A model generated the notes under the pieces. The model saw only the letters and a program-made list of their open reading frames with translations. It was not told where the DNA came from and made no database searches. DNA of 64,000 bases from CAZAMB01 sp964486335. GTDB lineage: Bacteria > Planctomycetota > Phycisphaerae > UBA1845. The stretch is taken from assembly GCA_964486335.1 (NCBI GenBank), contig CAZAMB010000005.1, positions 62,001-126,000 of the forward strand. Direction: 5' to 3'. Positions 25,806 through 36,900 of this stretch are shown in pieces. Numbering within the stretch: the stretch's first letter is position 1; every line of letters begins with the position of its first letter. Made by a program: the position numbers and the translations under genes.

Positions 25806-28309
25806 TCCGCGCACATCAGGGCAATCAGCACAGCAAGTACGGTTCCATTGTCCCACAACGTCACCGGTCGAGAGCGTACGGGAACTTCCTCGTGCAGATC
25901 GGGGATGGATTTGGCCAGCTCTTTCGTTTCGTCAATCTCCCAATATCGTCCCCCGAAGGACTGCGCTGCCAGGCTCATCAGTTCGTCACGGTGCAACTGC
26001 GGACGAACAACCTCCAGATTCGGGCGAGAGACGACAAGTTCCCGTTCCAATGCGTCGCGCTCGCCGGCCTGACCGGTGGGAATGGGGACGCGAATACGGA
26101 ATCGCCCGGTGCGATCGGCCACAAACCGCCCTTCAAACCAGCCGGGTCGGTCCTTTCGCGCCTCCATCGTGATCGTCGATCGATGATCGTCGGTTTCAAT
26201 CGTTCCTTCGATGCGTTCATCCCGCATCGGTTCAAATCGCTGGTCGAGAATCCGGGCCGTGACGGTGACAGCTTCGCCGACCGTGGGTCGCTCCCTGTCG
26301 ACCAGAAGCGTGCCCCGCCCGCTTCCGGCGAGCAGCTTGCCTTCCGCCAGAAACCGGATCATCTGAATCCAGAACCGGTCGAACCATTCCGGCCCAAAGC
26401 GACGCCATCGCCAAGTGGAATCAAAGGCGAGAAACGCCGACCGTCCTGCGCCTGCAAACTGCACCGCGGCGAGAACGTGTCCGCCGTAGGCATTGCGCAT
26501 TCGCGGATTGCCGTTCCGCATGAGCACCGTCGCAACGGGTTTTTCCCGCAGAACCGGATAATGCCAGAAAGTTCGCGCGATGCTCTCCCAATTCAAACGA
26601 TCGGCCATGGCGTCATCGGACATGCGCAGGACCGGGTGTCCGGCCGCCGAGGGCGAAATGTCGATCGGCGACGGATCCGTCTGGTAATGGCCGATCTGAT
26701 TGAGCACGAGGTCGGCTTCCGGGTCGAACGAGACCGGCAGCAGATCGAGAAGAGGCTTCAACTTCGGCTCCCGCACGAAGGACGGCACGTGGACCCGCGC
26801 GGAGGAATAAAGCAGTCCGCCGCCATATTCAGTGACGAGTTTGTCGGCCAGGCGGCACCAGGATTCGTCAAACTCCGCCTGATCGGGATCGAGCAGCAGA
26901 ATCACGTCGTAAGCGAAAAGTTCCTCGGCGGATGCGGGAAGCTGTTCGATGATCGTGTCCCCGTCACGAACGGCGTTCAGTTCGGCGGATTGCAGCCAGC
27001 AACTGACGTTGATCGTGTCGTCGCGCTGAAGCAAGGTCGCAAGATAACGATATGTCCAGCTTGGTTCTCCCGAGACGAGCAAAACGCGCGTGCTGACATC
27101 AACGACATTCACGGCGGCCTGACGAACGTTGTCCTCGGTGATGGACTCATCCTCGATCGCCGGAACCTGGACGGAGTATAGGTATCGACCAATGCGTTCC
27201 GCCCGTCGCTCGAACACAAGCGGAGCCAGGTCCCCAGTTGCACCCACGACGGCGTCCCTGGCTTCGATCAACTTGGGCTCGCCCCCATCGGTGAGGTTTT
27301 GCTCGAGCAGTTCGACGCGAATTCGCTCGCCGTCGAGTCCTTCGGCGGCCAGTGTCGCGGTCAAGGCAAATGGATCCTTTTGAAGCGCGTTCTGAGGCGC
27401 GATGATCTCGATGACGCGAACGTTTCGTGGCGTCGCGGGATCACCGATGCCCACGACGTGGATCGGCAGGCGCCGTTCACGGGCGTAGTCACCGATTTGA
27501 CCGGCCGGCGCCCCGTCGTTGATTCCGCCGTCCGTGAGCACCACGACGCCCGCGATGGGCGCCGAGCCGAGCGATTCCACGGACCGCCGTATCGCCCGCT
27601 CGAGGTTAGTGGTCGCGCCGTCCGCGGAAAAACGATTCTGCTCTCCGTTCGGTACAACTGATCCGTCGTCGGAGTTCCGACGCGATTCTGGTTGATGTTC
27701 AGCCGCTGCATCGGAATCCGCCTGCCGTTGAGCGGATTGGTCCTCCGCATGTCCCTGCGCCTGTAACGAGTCGATCAACTTCGCTTCGGCGTCGAAGGTG
27801 TACAACTTCACGGAGTTGTTTAAGGCAAGATCTCGCAGAAACTGCCGCTCATTCCCGAATACAATCTTCGTGGCGATGTCTGCCCGCTTCGTCAGCGTGC
27901 TGTCGCCGCCCATCGTTCGTTGAACCCGATCGGCATCGGACGCGGCGCGGTACCGGTCCGACAAATCCATGCTCGAAGAACTGTCCACAAGCACGACCGT
28001 GAACGACTCGACCCACTTTCGAACGATTCTGACTCGAACAGGCTCAAGCAGAATGATCGCCAGCGCTACGAGAATCGCGCACCGCACGCTCGCCATGACC
28101 ATCCGAGCGCGCGGAGTCGCACCGATGCGTCCTTCCCGGCGATACATCCAAGCGACCAACCAGCAGAGTCCGAATAGTAGAAGAGCCGCACCCAGCGCGT
28201 ACCAACCTTCCGGAGCGCGGCGCAATTCAGTGACGTACGTCGTCGCGTCGGCCAAGACGATGGGGCCGTTGTTCTTGATCCAAACCAAGGATTTCATCAT
28301 CTCAGTCAA
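25772..28309 (-). CDS. Large membrane-anchored VWA protein with GATase-like region
   Basis: 845 aa. Two N-terminal helices (about 38-55 and 75-92), then a VWA domain with MIDAS DSSSSM (residue ~110) and a later TDGGIND. A low-complexity, Gln/Glu/Asp-rich insertion interrupts the VWA domain near residues 185-225. The middle (430-640) resembles the glutamine-amidotransferase-like fold found in such proteins (LLVSGEPSWTYRYL, AYDVILLLDPD) but has no catalytic triad that I can see. One C-terminal helix (GTVLAVLIALMCAEWIL). Expected to be a surface or periplasmic metal-dependent binding protein matured by the MoxR ATPase. Confidence 0.7.
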   Translation of the reverse strand: MTEMMKSLVWIKNNGPIVLADATTYVTELRRAPEGWYALGAALLLFGLCWLVAWMYRREGRIGATPRARMVMASVRCAILVALAIILLEPVRVRIVRKWVESFTVVLVDSSSSMDLSDRYRAASDADRVQRTMGGDSTLTKRADIATKIVFGNERQFLRDLALNNSVKLYTFDAEAKLIDSLQAQGHAEDQSAQRQADSDAAAEHQPESRRNSDDGSVVPNGEQNRFSADGATTNLERAIRRSVESLGSAPIAGVVVLTDGGINDGAPAGQIGDYARERRLPIHVVGIGDPATPRNVRVIEIIAPQNALQKDPFALTATLAAEGLDGERIRVELLEQNLTDGGEPKLIEARDAVVGATGDLAPLVFERRAERIGRYLYSVQVPAIEDESITEDNVRQAAVNVVDVSTRVLLVSGEPSWTYRYLATLLQRDDTINVSCWLQSAELNAVRDGDTIIEQLPASAEELFAYDVILLLDPDQAEFDESWCRLADKLVTEYGGGLLYSSARVHVPSFVREPKLKPLLDLLPVSFDPEADLVLNQIGHYQTDPSPIDISPSAAGHPVLRMSDDAMADRLNWESIARTFWHYPVLREKPVATVLMRNGNPRMRNAYGGHVLAAVQFAGAGRSAFLAFDSTWRWRRFGPEWFDRFWIQMIRFLAEGKLLAGSGRGTLLVDRERPTVGEAVTVTARILDQRFEPMRDERIEGTIETDDHRSTITMEARKDRPGWFEGRFVADRTGRFRIRVPIPTGQAGERDALERELVVSRPNLEVVRPQLHRDELMSLAAQSFGGRYWEIDETKELAKSIPDLHEEVPVRSRPVTLWDNGTVLAVLIALMCAEWILRKWNRLL

Positions 28310-28411
28310 AACAACAGGACAGCACGACTCGCCTTCAATTCCAACGCTCGCTCCGAATTCAAACTGTGCTTCTAGTGACTGCCTCGATGCGCATCCCGCC
28401 TGGGAAAATGG

Positions 28412-30700
28412 TCATCGCTTTCGTCCCCACCACCAGGCCAGGCTTTGTTCACACATCAGAACCGTCATCGCCGCAATCAGTAGCGGCGTCCACCACTCGG
28501 TCTTGGCTTCGCCGGCCGCCTCGGCCAATTCGTCCAGTCCGCGCACGATTTCATGCGGAACACCCGCCATCGCGCGCCCCAATACATCGTTGTCGATCAT
28601 AGTCAAATCGCTTTCGGTCGGATCGGAATTGACCGCGACAAGTCGCGAAAACTCGCCGCCGCCACGGCGGCGCAAGACAAACTGATAGATTCCTGTCGTT
28701 GCCGTGCGCTCCCATCGCACGAGAAATCCGCCCCCGTCTTCCGCCGCGACGGCCGAAGCAGGGATTTCCGATTCCTCTGGGTATTGGGGAGTGCGGACCA
28801 CAAAGTCCGGTTCGTACAATGTCGGGTCAAGCGGAAACGTTATGCCCGACCCGACCCATTGCTCATTCGATTGGGCGCCGGGCCTTGCGACGTGCCTCAG
28901 CAACTCGTTCATGATCGGCAGATAGGTCGGATGGTCGGGCCAATTATTCCATTCCTTGTCGGCGGATGTCGTAATGACCAGAACCCGGCCGCGGCCGAAG
29001 CCTCGCTCGACGATTGCAGGATGCCCGTCGGCGTCGCTGAATCGGGCGAGGATGCGACCGGAATACGATCCGTCGTCGGTCACCGATTCAGGCCGTTCGA
29101 TCGAACCGGCGGGTTCCGGCGACGCGCTATCCATGGAAAAGGCGAAATACGACTGAAACCCAACTTCTGAGAGTCCGAGCGGGTCCTCAGCGCCGCCCGT
29201 CGCGCGGAGGGCGGGGTGCAGACGATCGACCACGACGAGGCGCGACGACTCCGCGGGCTGAATCGTTTCGCCAAGCTTTCCCGGAAGCAACCCGGCGCCG
29301 TCGCGATGGAGATCGGCGTTGTATGCCACCGCGTCGACCTGATCGCCCAGAAACAGAATCAACCCGCCGCCGGCTTTGACAAAGCGCTCCAGCGATTCGG
29401 CTTCCTTTGGGACGACTCGGTAGACGTTGGCGAGGATAACGGCATGAAACCCGGAAAGGTCCGTTGCTTCCAGTCCGGCTTCGTCCACCACCGAGATTTC
29501 CTGGCCGCTGAAGACCTCACCTTCGGGCCTTAAAGCGGTTCGCAGCAAGGAAACTTCGTCTTCGTATTCATCGGCCGATGGTTCGCCGTTGACGATCAGT
29601 ACGCGAATCGCGTTGACGACTTCAACCGTCGCGAAACGAACGTTGTCGATCGGCAGCGCGTCCGGTGGAATCTCCATGAGGATACGCTCATCACCCGCGT
29701 GCAAGAACTCCGCCTCGACGTCCACGGATACTTCCAAGTGTTCTCCGACCGTTGGAATCGATTTGGCCACCGGGCTTCGTTGACCCGCCACCAGGGACAA
29801 TTGCATCAACTTGGCGGGTTGAGCCGAATAATTGGCGATGGTGGCGCGCACCGGCGAATTGGTTCCCGCCACCGGAAGGCCGCCCGGAACTTTCAGACTC
29901 GTTACGGCCATGTTCGCCGGGGTCGGTTGTCCGACATTGACAAGCAGGACACGAAGATTTCGATCCTTGGCTGCCCAGCTAAGAAGCGGTGCGAGTGACG
30001 AATTGGCTGTGGACCCCTCTGATCCGTCTCGGGGCGTCCAGTCACGACGTTGAAAGTCGCTAAGTACGTAAACCGCCGCATTGACAAGCCCTTCATCGCG
30101 TTCGAGGAGTTCCGCCAATGCCTTGAAAAGCGCGTCTATGTCGCCCGCATGTTGCGAAGGCGACAGGGCCTCGACGCGTGCCAACGTCGCTTCGACTTCC
30201 TCGGCGTCGAGATACACGCTCGAAACAACGGGAGATGTCGGCGCGGACATGCGAACAACGGACACCGAGTCGCTCGGAGTCTCGCGCCGAAACGTTTCGA
30301 TCAATTGTCGAGCGGCCTTGCGGGCACTCTGAAATGGTGATCCTTCGTCGGTTTCGTAACCCATGCTGAACGAGTCATCGATGACGATCACTCGTTCCGC
30401 GCGGCGCGTTCCCCAAACGGACGCCCAATCGCCGGCGCTGAGAAAAGGTCGCGCCAACGTCAACCCAACCAGTGACACTGCGAGACATCGCAGCGCGAGC
30501 AGGATGAGTTCCTCAAGCCGTACTCTGCGTCGATTGCGTTTCTCGGCATCGATGAGAAATTCCATGGCGGCCCAGCGGATTCGCTTGAAGCGTCGGCGTG
30601 CAAGTAGGTGAATCAGAATGGGCGCGGCAATCGCGGCGGCGCCAGCCGTCGCCAGTGCGGGTGTCACAAAGGCCGCGAGATAGCAAGTTGAGAAGGTCAT
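28412..30700 (-). CDS. BatA-type N-terminus + VWA membrane protein
   Basis: 762 aa. It opens with the BatA/aerotolerance-type region (PILIHLLARRRFKRIRWAAM, then RLEELILLALRCLAV), two helices, then a VWA domain with DDSFSM MIDAS near residue 108 and LSDFQRRDW. The middle contains a GATase-like region (VRVLIVNGEPSADEYEDEV, FHAVILANV, GGGLILFLGD), and a C-terminal helix closes it (WTPLLIAAMTVLMCEQ). It parallels the next gene in layout, so the two probably form a pair of VWA subunits. Confidence 0.75.
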   Translation of the reverse strand: MTFSTCYLAAFVTPALATAGAAAIAAPILIHLLARRRFKRIRWAAMEFLIDAEKRNRRRVRLEELILLALRCLAVSLVGLTLARPFLSAGDWASVWGTRRAERVIVIDDSFSMGYETDEGSPFQSARKAARQLIETFRRETPSDSVSVVRMSAPTSPVVSSVYLDAEEVEATLARVEALSPSQHAGDIDALFKALAELLERDEGLVNAAVYVLSDFQRRDWTPRDGSEGSTANSSLAPLLSWAAKDRNLRVLLVNVGQPTPANMAVTSLKVPGGLPVAGTNSPVRATIANYSAQPAKLMQLSLVAGQRSPVAKSIPTVGEHLEVSVDVEAEFLHAGDERILMEIPPDALPIDNVRFATVEVVNAIRVLIVNGEPSADEYEDEVSLLRTALRPEGEVFSGQEISVVDEAGLEATDLSGFHAVILANVYRVVPKEAESLERFVKAGGGLILFLGDQVDAVAYNADLHRDGAGLLPGKLGETIQPAESSRLVVVDRLHPALRATGGAEDPLGLSEVGFQSYFAFSMDSASPEPAGSIERPESVTDDGSYSGRILARFSDADGHPAIVERGFGRGRVLVITTSADKEWNNWPDHPTYLPIMNELLRHVARPGAQSNEQWVGSGITFPLDPTLYEPDFVVRTPQYPEESEIPASAVAAEDGGGFLVRWERTATTGIYQFVLRRRGGGEFSRLVAVNSDPTESDLTMIDNDVLGRAMAGVPHEIVRGLDELAEAAGEAKTEWWTPLLIAAMTVLMCEQSLAWWWGRKR

Positions 30701-30794
30701 CGATCGAAGACCTGCCTAAAAACGAACCTCGTCGGCGAGCGAGTTCCCTCGACGGTGTATCGGAGAATGGAATGCAACAATCGGTCCTTCCCCC

Positions 30795-31721
30795 TCACGC
30801 CGTCGAGCGCCGTCGGCGCATGCGGCTTCCAAGAAACACGGTCAACGCGTTATCCAGGCTTTCGGCTGTCGAGATCAGGGCGTAGTCCACGCGTTGGTCG
30901 AGACACGACTTACGAATGCGACTGATGAACCGATGAAGCGCTTCGAGGTAACTTGCGCGAAGCGACTGCGGATCGGTGAGCACTTCGAGTCCGACCTGTT
31001 CCATTCCCTCGAACAACGTGCGATCGGCAAAAGGAAACTCCAGCTCGTCATGGTCGAGGATGTGAAGAACGAGAACGTCATGCCGTCCGAATCGAAACCG
31101 CTGCAATCCCTTGACGATGTCCTCCGCATCGGTCAGCAAATCCGAGAGGATGACCACCATTCCACGCCGCGGAATGCGCGACGCCAACTGCTGGAACAGC
31201 ATTTTGACCTCTGTCTCGCGGGCCGGTGGATTCGACTCTACCGTCTGAACCAGATTCAGCAGCGATGCTCGGTTCGTCGAAACGGGCAGTTGCGAGCGAA
31301 TGGCGGAATCAAACAACGTCAGCCCCACGGCGTCCTGCTGATGGACGAGCAGGTGCGCGAGCGACGCCGCGACGGTTGCGGCGTAGTCCCACTTGGTCAT
31401 TCGCCCGGTTCCCGGGTGTTCCGGATAGGCCATGGAGCGCGAGCAATCCAGCACCAGATGCACGCGCATGTTGGTTTCTTCTTCATATTCCTTGATGAAG
31501 AACCGATCGGCCTTGGCGTAAACACGCCAATCGAGATGACGAATGTCGTCGCCGGGAACGTAGGCCCTGTGATTGGCGAACTGCACCGAGAATCCCTTGT
31601 ATGGACTCTTGTGCATGCCGCTCACGAAACCTTCGACAACGTTCCGCGCTCGAAGCTCCAGCCGCGAGATGCGGCTGAGGACTTCAGGCTGAAAGTACTT
31701 TGCGTACGCGCTCGTCGTCAT
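30795..31721 (-). CDS. DUF58 protein
   Basis: 308 aa cytosolic DUF58 protein. Residues 40-80 carry the DUF58 signature (YKGFSVQFANHRAYVPGDD, IRHLDWRVYAKADRFFIKEYE). A VWA-like fold follows with DCSRSM near residue 93 and ILSDLLTD near 190. It overlaps the MoxR gene by 38 bases and thus pairs with it, as MoxR-DUF58 couples usually do. Confidence 0.9.
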   Translation of the reverse strand: MTTSAYAKYFQPEVLSRISRLELRARNVVEGFVSGMHKSPYKGFSVQFANHRAYVPGDDIRHLDWRVYAKADRFFIKEYEEETNMRVHLVLDCSRSMAYPEHPGTGRMTKWDYAATVAASLAHLLVHQQDAVGLTLFDSAIRSQLPVSTNRASLLNLVQTVESNPPARETEVKMLFQQLASRIPRRGMVVILSDLLTDAEDIVKGLQRFRFGRHDVLVLHILDHDELEFPFADRTLFEGMEQVGLEVLTDPQSLRASYLEALHRFISRIRKSCLDQRVDYALISTAESLDNALTVFLGSRMRRRRSTA

Positions 31722-32760
31722 CCAGTTTGGTCCGGTTGGGGTCCAGGTTGCCGATCAATTCTTCGACCAGACGATCCGATGTGTAACCTTCCGCCTCCGC
31801 TGAAAAGTTCGTCAGGATGCGATGTCGCAGCACCGGCATCGCCAGGGCGCGAACATCGTCCGCCGAAACATAGTCTCGACCGTTCAGGGCCGCTCGTGCC
31901 TTTCCGCCCAGAAGCAACGCCTGCAACGCACGGGGTCCGGCGCCCCATGTCACCATTTTTCGCACCGTCGCCGGGCTGGAAGGGTCAGCCGGACGAGTCA
32001 ATCGGACAAGGTCCAGTGCGAAACGGATTACGTCCGGGGCGGCGGGCACGCGCCGGACTAGCTGCTGAAATCGCAGGATTTCGTCACCGGATACCACGCG
32101 ATCGATCGCGGGATTGAGACTTCCCGTCGTTCGGTCCGCCACCGTGTACTCATCATCATAGGAAGGATAGCCAATCAACACTTTGAACAGAAAACGATCC
32201 TGTTGCGCTTCGGGAAGCGGATAAGTTCCCTCTTGTTCAATCGGATTCTGCGTTGCAAGCACGAAGAATGGCGGTTCGAGATCGTGTCGCTCGCCTCCCG
32301 CCGTCACGTGTCGCTCTTGCATCGCTTCGAGCAAGGCTGCCTGGGTCTTTGGAGGCGTTCGATTGATCTCATCTGCCAGAATGACGTTGGCGAAAATCGG
32401 GCCTTTCAGAAACTGAAACGCCCGTCGCCCCGTCGCCTTATCTTCCTGAATCACTTCGGTTCCGGTGATGTCCGAGGGCATGAGGTCCGGCGTGAACTGG
32501 ATTCGATTGAACGAGAGACTGAGGCAACGAGCCAACGTCGAAATCATCAGAGTCTTGGCGAGTCCGGGCACACCCTCAATCATGCAGTGCCCGCCTGCAA
32601 ACAACGCAATGAGGAGCTGATCGAGCACCTCGTCCTGCCCAACGATGACTTTCGCAAGTTCCCGCCGGATGCGGGCGTGCGCTTTGCCCAATTCGGCCAA
32701 TTCCTGAACATCTGAGGATTGCGATTGCTGGGGCGACTCGTTTGGCCTCTTATTGCTCAT
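31684..32760 (-). CDS. MoxR-family AAA+ ATPase
   Basis: 358 aa. Walker A is modified in the usual MoxR manner (GVPGLAKTL near residue 65), Walker B is ILADEINRTPPKTQAALLEAM near 130, sensor-1 is VLATQNPIEQEGTYPLPEAQ near 172, and the arginine-finger region QDRFLF follows. MoxR ATPases act as chaperones for VWA-containing complexes; five downstream genes on this strand supply such partners. Its 3' end overlaps the DUF58 gene. A 95-base gap separates it from the toroid gene, leaving room for its own promoter. Confidence 0.93.
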   Translation of the reverse strand: MSNKRPNESPQQSQSSDVQELAELGKAHARIRRELAKVIVGQDEVLDQLLIALFAGGHCMIEGVPGLAKTLMISTLARCLSLSFNRIQFTPDLMPSDITGTEVIQEDKATGRRAFQFLKGPIFANVILADEINRTPPKTQAALLEAMQERHVTAGGERHDLEPPFFVLATQNPIEQEGTYPLPEAQQDRFLFKVLIGYPSYDDEYTVADRTTGSLNPAIDRVVSGDEILRFQQLVRRVPAAPDVIRFALDLVRLTRPADPSSPATVRKMVTWGAGPRALQALLLGGKARAALNGRDYVSADDVRALAMPVLRHRILTNFSAEAEGYTSDRLVEELIGNLDPNRTKLDDDERVRKVLSA

Positions 32761-32855
32761 CTATACCTTCCTTAATCCCATCGTTTGCGGCGGCGGTTTC
32801 GTTTGCCGTCATAAACGACCTGTTCAAAGTCGACCGTCCGCACCGGATCGATCCG

Positions 32856-33968
32856 CTACTTTTGCATGATCGGTAATTGCTCGAACGGGAGCTGCAACAC
32901 GGTCAGCGCTACCGCGGTACCGAATATATCCCCCACGCCGTCGCCGACCCAATACCCGTCGGCCTGTTGCTGAGCCAGAAAATAGTCGCGCCGCTTCGGA
33001 AAATACTCGTCCCAGTACGGATCGGACGACACGTAAAGCGCCTGCGAGAAATAAAGATGCGCGTAGTAATCGTGACCGGGGTGCATGGACCCCGGCTTGA
33101 TCGTGTTCTTGGAATACTCCAAGGCCCGCTTCGCCAACGGGTTCGTGTATTCGCCCGCAAGGTACCAGCACAAGACCGCCGCGCCCGTAATCGGCGCACG
33201 CGAACCCCCGCCGCGCTGACGAAGCGTGTAGCGAATGCCGCCGTCGCTGTTTTGAGAATCCGCGAGGTACTTCATTGCCCGGTCAATGATCTCCTTCGGA
33301 ACCGAAATGCCGGCATTGCGGCACGAGCGAAGCGCCTGGACCTGCGTGATCGTGACCGACCCCTCGTCGGCGTTCTGATCGGGCGTATAAATCCAACCGC
33401 CAAGGTCGCTTTGTGATCGTCCAGTCAGCGCCACCGATCGATCCAGGACATCTCGAATCTGCTTCGCGCGCGTGGTGTCTTCAGTCATGCCGTACAACTG
33501 GCTAAGAAACAACATGGCGAAGCCGTGTCCAAACATCGGACGCGATTCTTCACGTCCTCCCGCGATCAAACCGTTGGCGCCCGCCGAACGAAGCAGGAAA
33601 TCGGTGGCGCGATCAACCTGCGGCGCATACCGCCCCTGGGTTGTCGTATTCCCATCCATCAGGAGCGCGATGCCCGCCAGCGAGGTCATGGCAACTGGGT
33701 AGGCGCCGAACTGACCAATATTCGACCACGACCCCTGCCGATCCTGCGTTCGAGCCAAATAGGCCAGTCCGCGATCGATCGCGTCCTTGGTCGCCGGGGT
33801 GATGTGAGGCGGTAGGCGCGTCGTTTGGCCTGGCGCAGTTGTGGGCGTTTTTTCCCGCTCCTGTGACCTTACGCGTTCCTGTGGCACAAGGAGTGCCCCC
33901 GCCAATCCGACGATCAGCATGAACCGAACTAGATTCCCGCTTCGTTGAACGCGTCTCATCTCGATCAC
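32856..33968 (-). CDS. Exported terpene-cyclase-like alpha/alpha toroid protein
   Basis: 370 aa with signal-like LIVGLAGALLVP, then repeats with the QxxDGxW-type pattern seen in squalene-hopene cyclases and prenyltransferase beta subunits: LARTQDRQGSW, DLGGWIY, DSQNSDGGIRY, QQQADGYWVGDG. The catalytic DXDD of true cyclases is absent, so a binding or structural role is more likely. The GTG at 33968 overlaps the stop of the upstream propeller gene (GTGA); ATG 33959 is the alternative start. This proximity couples the two exported proteins. Confidence 0.7.
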   Translation of the reverse strand: MIEMRRVQRSGNLVRFMLIVGLAGALLVPQERVRSQEREKTPTTAPGQTTRLPPHITPATKDAIDRGLAYLARTQDRQGSWSNIGQFGAYPVAMTSLAGIALLMDGNTTTQGRYAPQVDRATDFLLRSAGANGLIAGGREESRPMFGHGFAMLFLSQLYGMTEDTTRAKQIRDVLDRSVALTGRSQSDLGGWIYTPDQNADEGSVTITQVQALRSCRNAGISVPKEIIDRAMKYLADSQNSDGGIRYTLRQRGGGSRAPITGAAVLCWYLAGEYTNPLAKRALEYSKNTIKPGSMHPGHDYYAHLYFSQALYVSSDPYWDEYFPKRRDYFLAQQQADGYWVGDGVGDIFGTAVALTVLQLPFEQLPIMQK

Positions 33969-36900
33969 AAACCGCTTCCCCGCGTCCGTCGCGTCGCGTC
34001 GACACGGATTCCTTGAATACCCTTGATCGTTCCCACGGCCAACACGTTGGGAAGAAACGCCAGGTCACCGTTCAATGCAAAGCCCTGCGTGGCCGCACTC
34101 AGATCCACGGACCGCCCGGAATCATTGCCGGTACGCACGTCGATCAACGCAGCCGCCGCCGAACCTCGGGGAGTCGCGACCCCACCCTTGGTGACCTCCG
34201 TTTGAACCTGTTCAACAAGAGCCGGAATGACGCCCGCAATGACAGTCAATGGGGCATCACCGCTCAAGAGCGTCGTGATTCCTCGCCGACGCCAGACTTC
34301 CTCGCCCGTGGCAATATCAAAAGCCGCCAATACGTTGGCTTGCCTTGATCCGTGCAATCCCGTGCCGCGCAGGACCAACGTGCCGTCCCACATGACGCCC
34401 CCGATGATGGCACGCACCGACGGGTCGCTTCGTTCAAGAACCAACCGCCCGGTACTTGTGTCGATGACCTTGAGATCACCACCAAGGAGCCCCACACCGA
34501 GGTAGCCGCTTTGGGGAACAAACAGGGCGACAATCGGCTTCGTCGCGGGTTCACTCCATCGTTTCTCTCCGGTTCGGAGATCGTACGCGCCTACGGCGTC
34601 GCCGCTTTCCGTCGTTTCAGGACCATATAGCATCCCGTCGGATAGCACCAGATCAATGCGCTCGTGATCCGGATCCGGTTGCCGAAACAGAATCCGTTGA
34701 ATGATCGACCCATCCCCTCGGTTCAAGACGTGGACCCGTTTGTGATCGGAATCCGCCGTCACTATGCTCCGCTCATTCATCCATACACGGGCCACGGACT
34801 CGCCTCGAAGCTCGCGCTCCCAGACCGTTGAGCCGTCGGCCATCCGAAGCAACGTGATCCGGTCCTCGCGGGGCATGGCGACGAGTTGGCCGTCATGAGC
34901 CGCCATGAGGCGATCCCGGGCGACATGACCGCCGAGCTCCGTGACGGGAGCGTCAAAGGGAATCGCCCATAAGAGTCTTCCCGTCAGCACGCCGACGCCG
35001 AAAATGCCTTCCGGACCGGTCAGTGCGGCGATTTGACCGTCGACAACGCCATAGCGGGCTAGACTCTGTCCTCGTTGATTTGGACTGGCGAATACCTCCG
35101 AGAACGCGCCCGCCGGTCGAAGTTGCGACTGCCACAACAACTCCTTCTGGTCCGCGCCGATACACTCCACCTGGCCGGTGCGACTCATCACCAGGATGCG
35201 ATCAACCATCACACGAGGGTGGTTGTCTCCGAACTGAACCAATCGGGCACCTTCGGAGAAATCACCGGCGTCGAATGTCCAGGCATATCCGCCGCCCAGG
35301 GAGAACGTCGCTTCTCCTGACGTCGGTCGTCCCGACATTGATTCAATCGCGAAGAGTTTTGCATCGCTCGATCGCCGGCGCATTTCGAGGACCCAATCGT
35401 TGATCCGGCCGCCGGAGGGCAGCGCCGACGTTACGGCCCCCTGGATGATCTCGCGGGGAATGGTCTCTTCTCCCAATCGCGTCGACAATTCAATAAGGCA
35501 TTCAGAGAGCAGACCGATCGCACCCAAGGCCGGATCAGCGTACATCTCACACAACCGCATCAAGGCCGCAGCAGTTTGATGACGATCCGCATCAATTCGG
35601 ACGGAATGCCTTAAACGCTGCTCGGCCCGTTCCTGTTGCCCCAAGGAAATCTCCCAGTCAGCAATGGCCGAGAGAATCTGTTGGCTCGCCGCCGATGCGG
35701 GTTGGAGATCGACCAGAGCCAGAAGCGTATCGCGCGCATTCCGCGAGCCGGAGTCGGATCGAAGCTGTTCAATCAAGCTGGCTATCCGGTTGGAAAGAGT
35801 CGCCTCGATCTTTCGCATTTGCGCCGGTTCGAGCTGTGATCTCCAGTCGGCCAGGAGTCGTCGGATTTTCTCCCGCGCACAAGTCGAAACGCCCTCGGAA
35901 CCAGATGTCAATTCACCTGCAAAGTCCTCCGAGCCGACGTCCAGCAGTTCTTGGTAGGCTTCTTCCACGCGCCCTACGGCGACCAGTTGGGATGCGATTT
36001 CCGTTCGACACCGCAAGCGAGTCGAAGATTCGACAGCCGCTTTGTCCGCCAGTTCCAGCAAGCGAAGTGAATCAGTCGGTGAATCGGATCGATTGGCCAA
36101 TGCAAACAAGGCCTCGATCCGAACGCGAGACTCCGAAACGCTCGATGCGTCACGGCTACTCGACGTGGCGCCGGACAATCGATCCAGCGCTTCCAACGCC
36201 TGATCCGGCCGATCGGACAGCAATTCCGCCCACGCCAGCGCTACTGCCGCGCGTTTGTCTGCTTGATCCCTTGATAACGCCGCCGTAGCGGATTCGCGCA
36301 TGCGCTGGATGTCGGGAAATCTGCGTATCGATGACGGATCGAGACTGAACAATGCCGTTCCCATGCAGGTCAGGTTGCCCAGCGGCGGCTGACCGTCCGG
36401 AATCCGAACCTGGTGGATGAGTTCACCGGAAAGGGCATCAAGCGTAATCAATCCATCCGCCGTAGGAACCTGGATTCTGTCGCCGCATATAGCGGCCTTG
36501 CCCGTGGGAACGCCGACGAGATGCGTCGTCCACAACGGCGCGCCGTCAGTCATTTGCAAACACGTGATTCGTCGACCTCCGAGCCAGACGTGTCCCTGAT
36601 CCGCGCCGATCATGTAGTTGCAACCCTCAACCGACCGCGACCATTCAAGTTCCCCGGAATTGCTGTTCAGAGCAATCATCTCGGGTGAATCCGTGGGCGT
36701 CACAAGCACCGTTCCGCCGGTGACCACGGGTGGGGCAGCGATCCAGAATCGCATCATACCAGGATGGGTTCGACGCCCGGGGTTCAACCGAGTTTCGTAC
36801 ACAAAAGCCCAGCGCGTCGCCCTCTGGTCGACATCGACGGAATACACTGCCCCGAATCCGGTTGGTATATACACCGCGCCGTCAGCCAATGTCGGCGGCG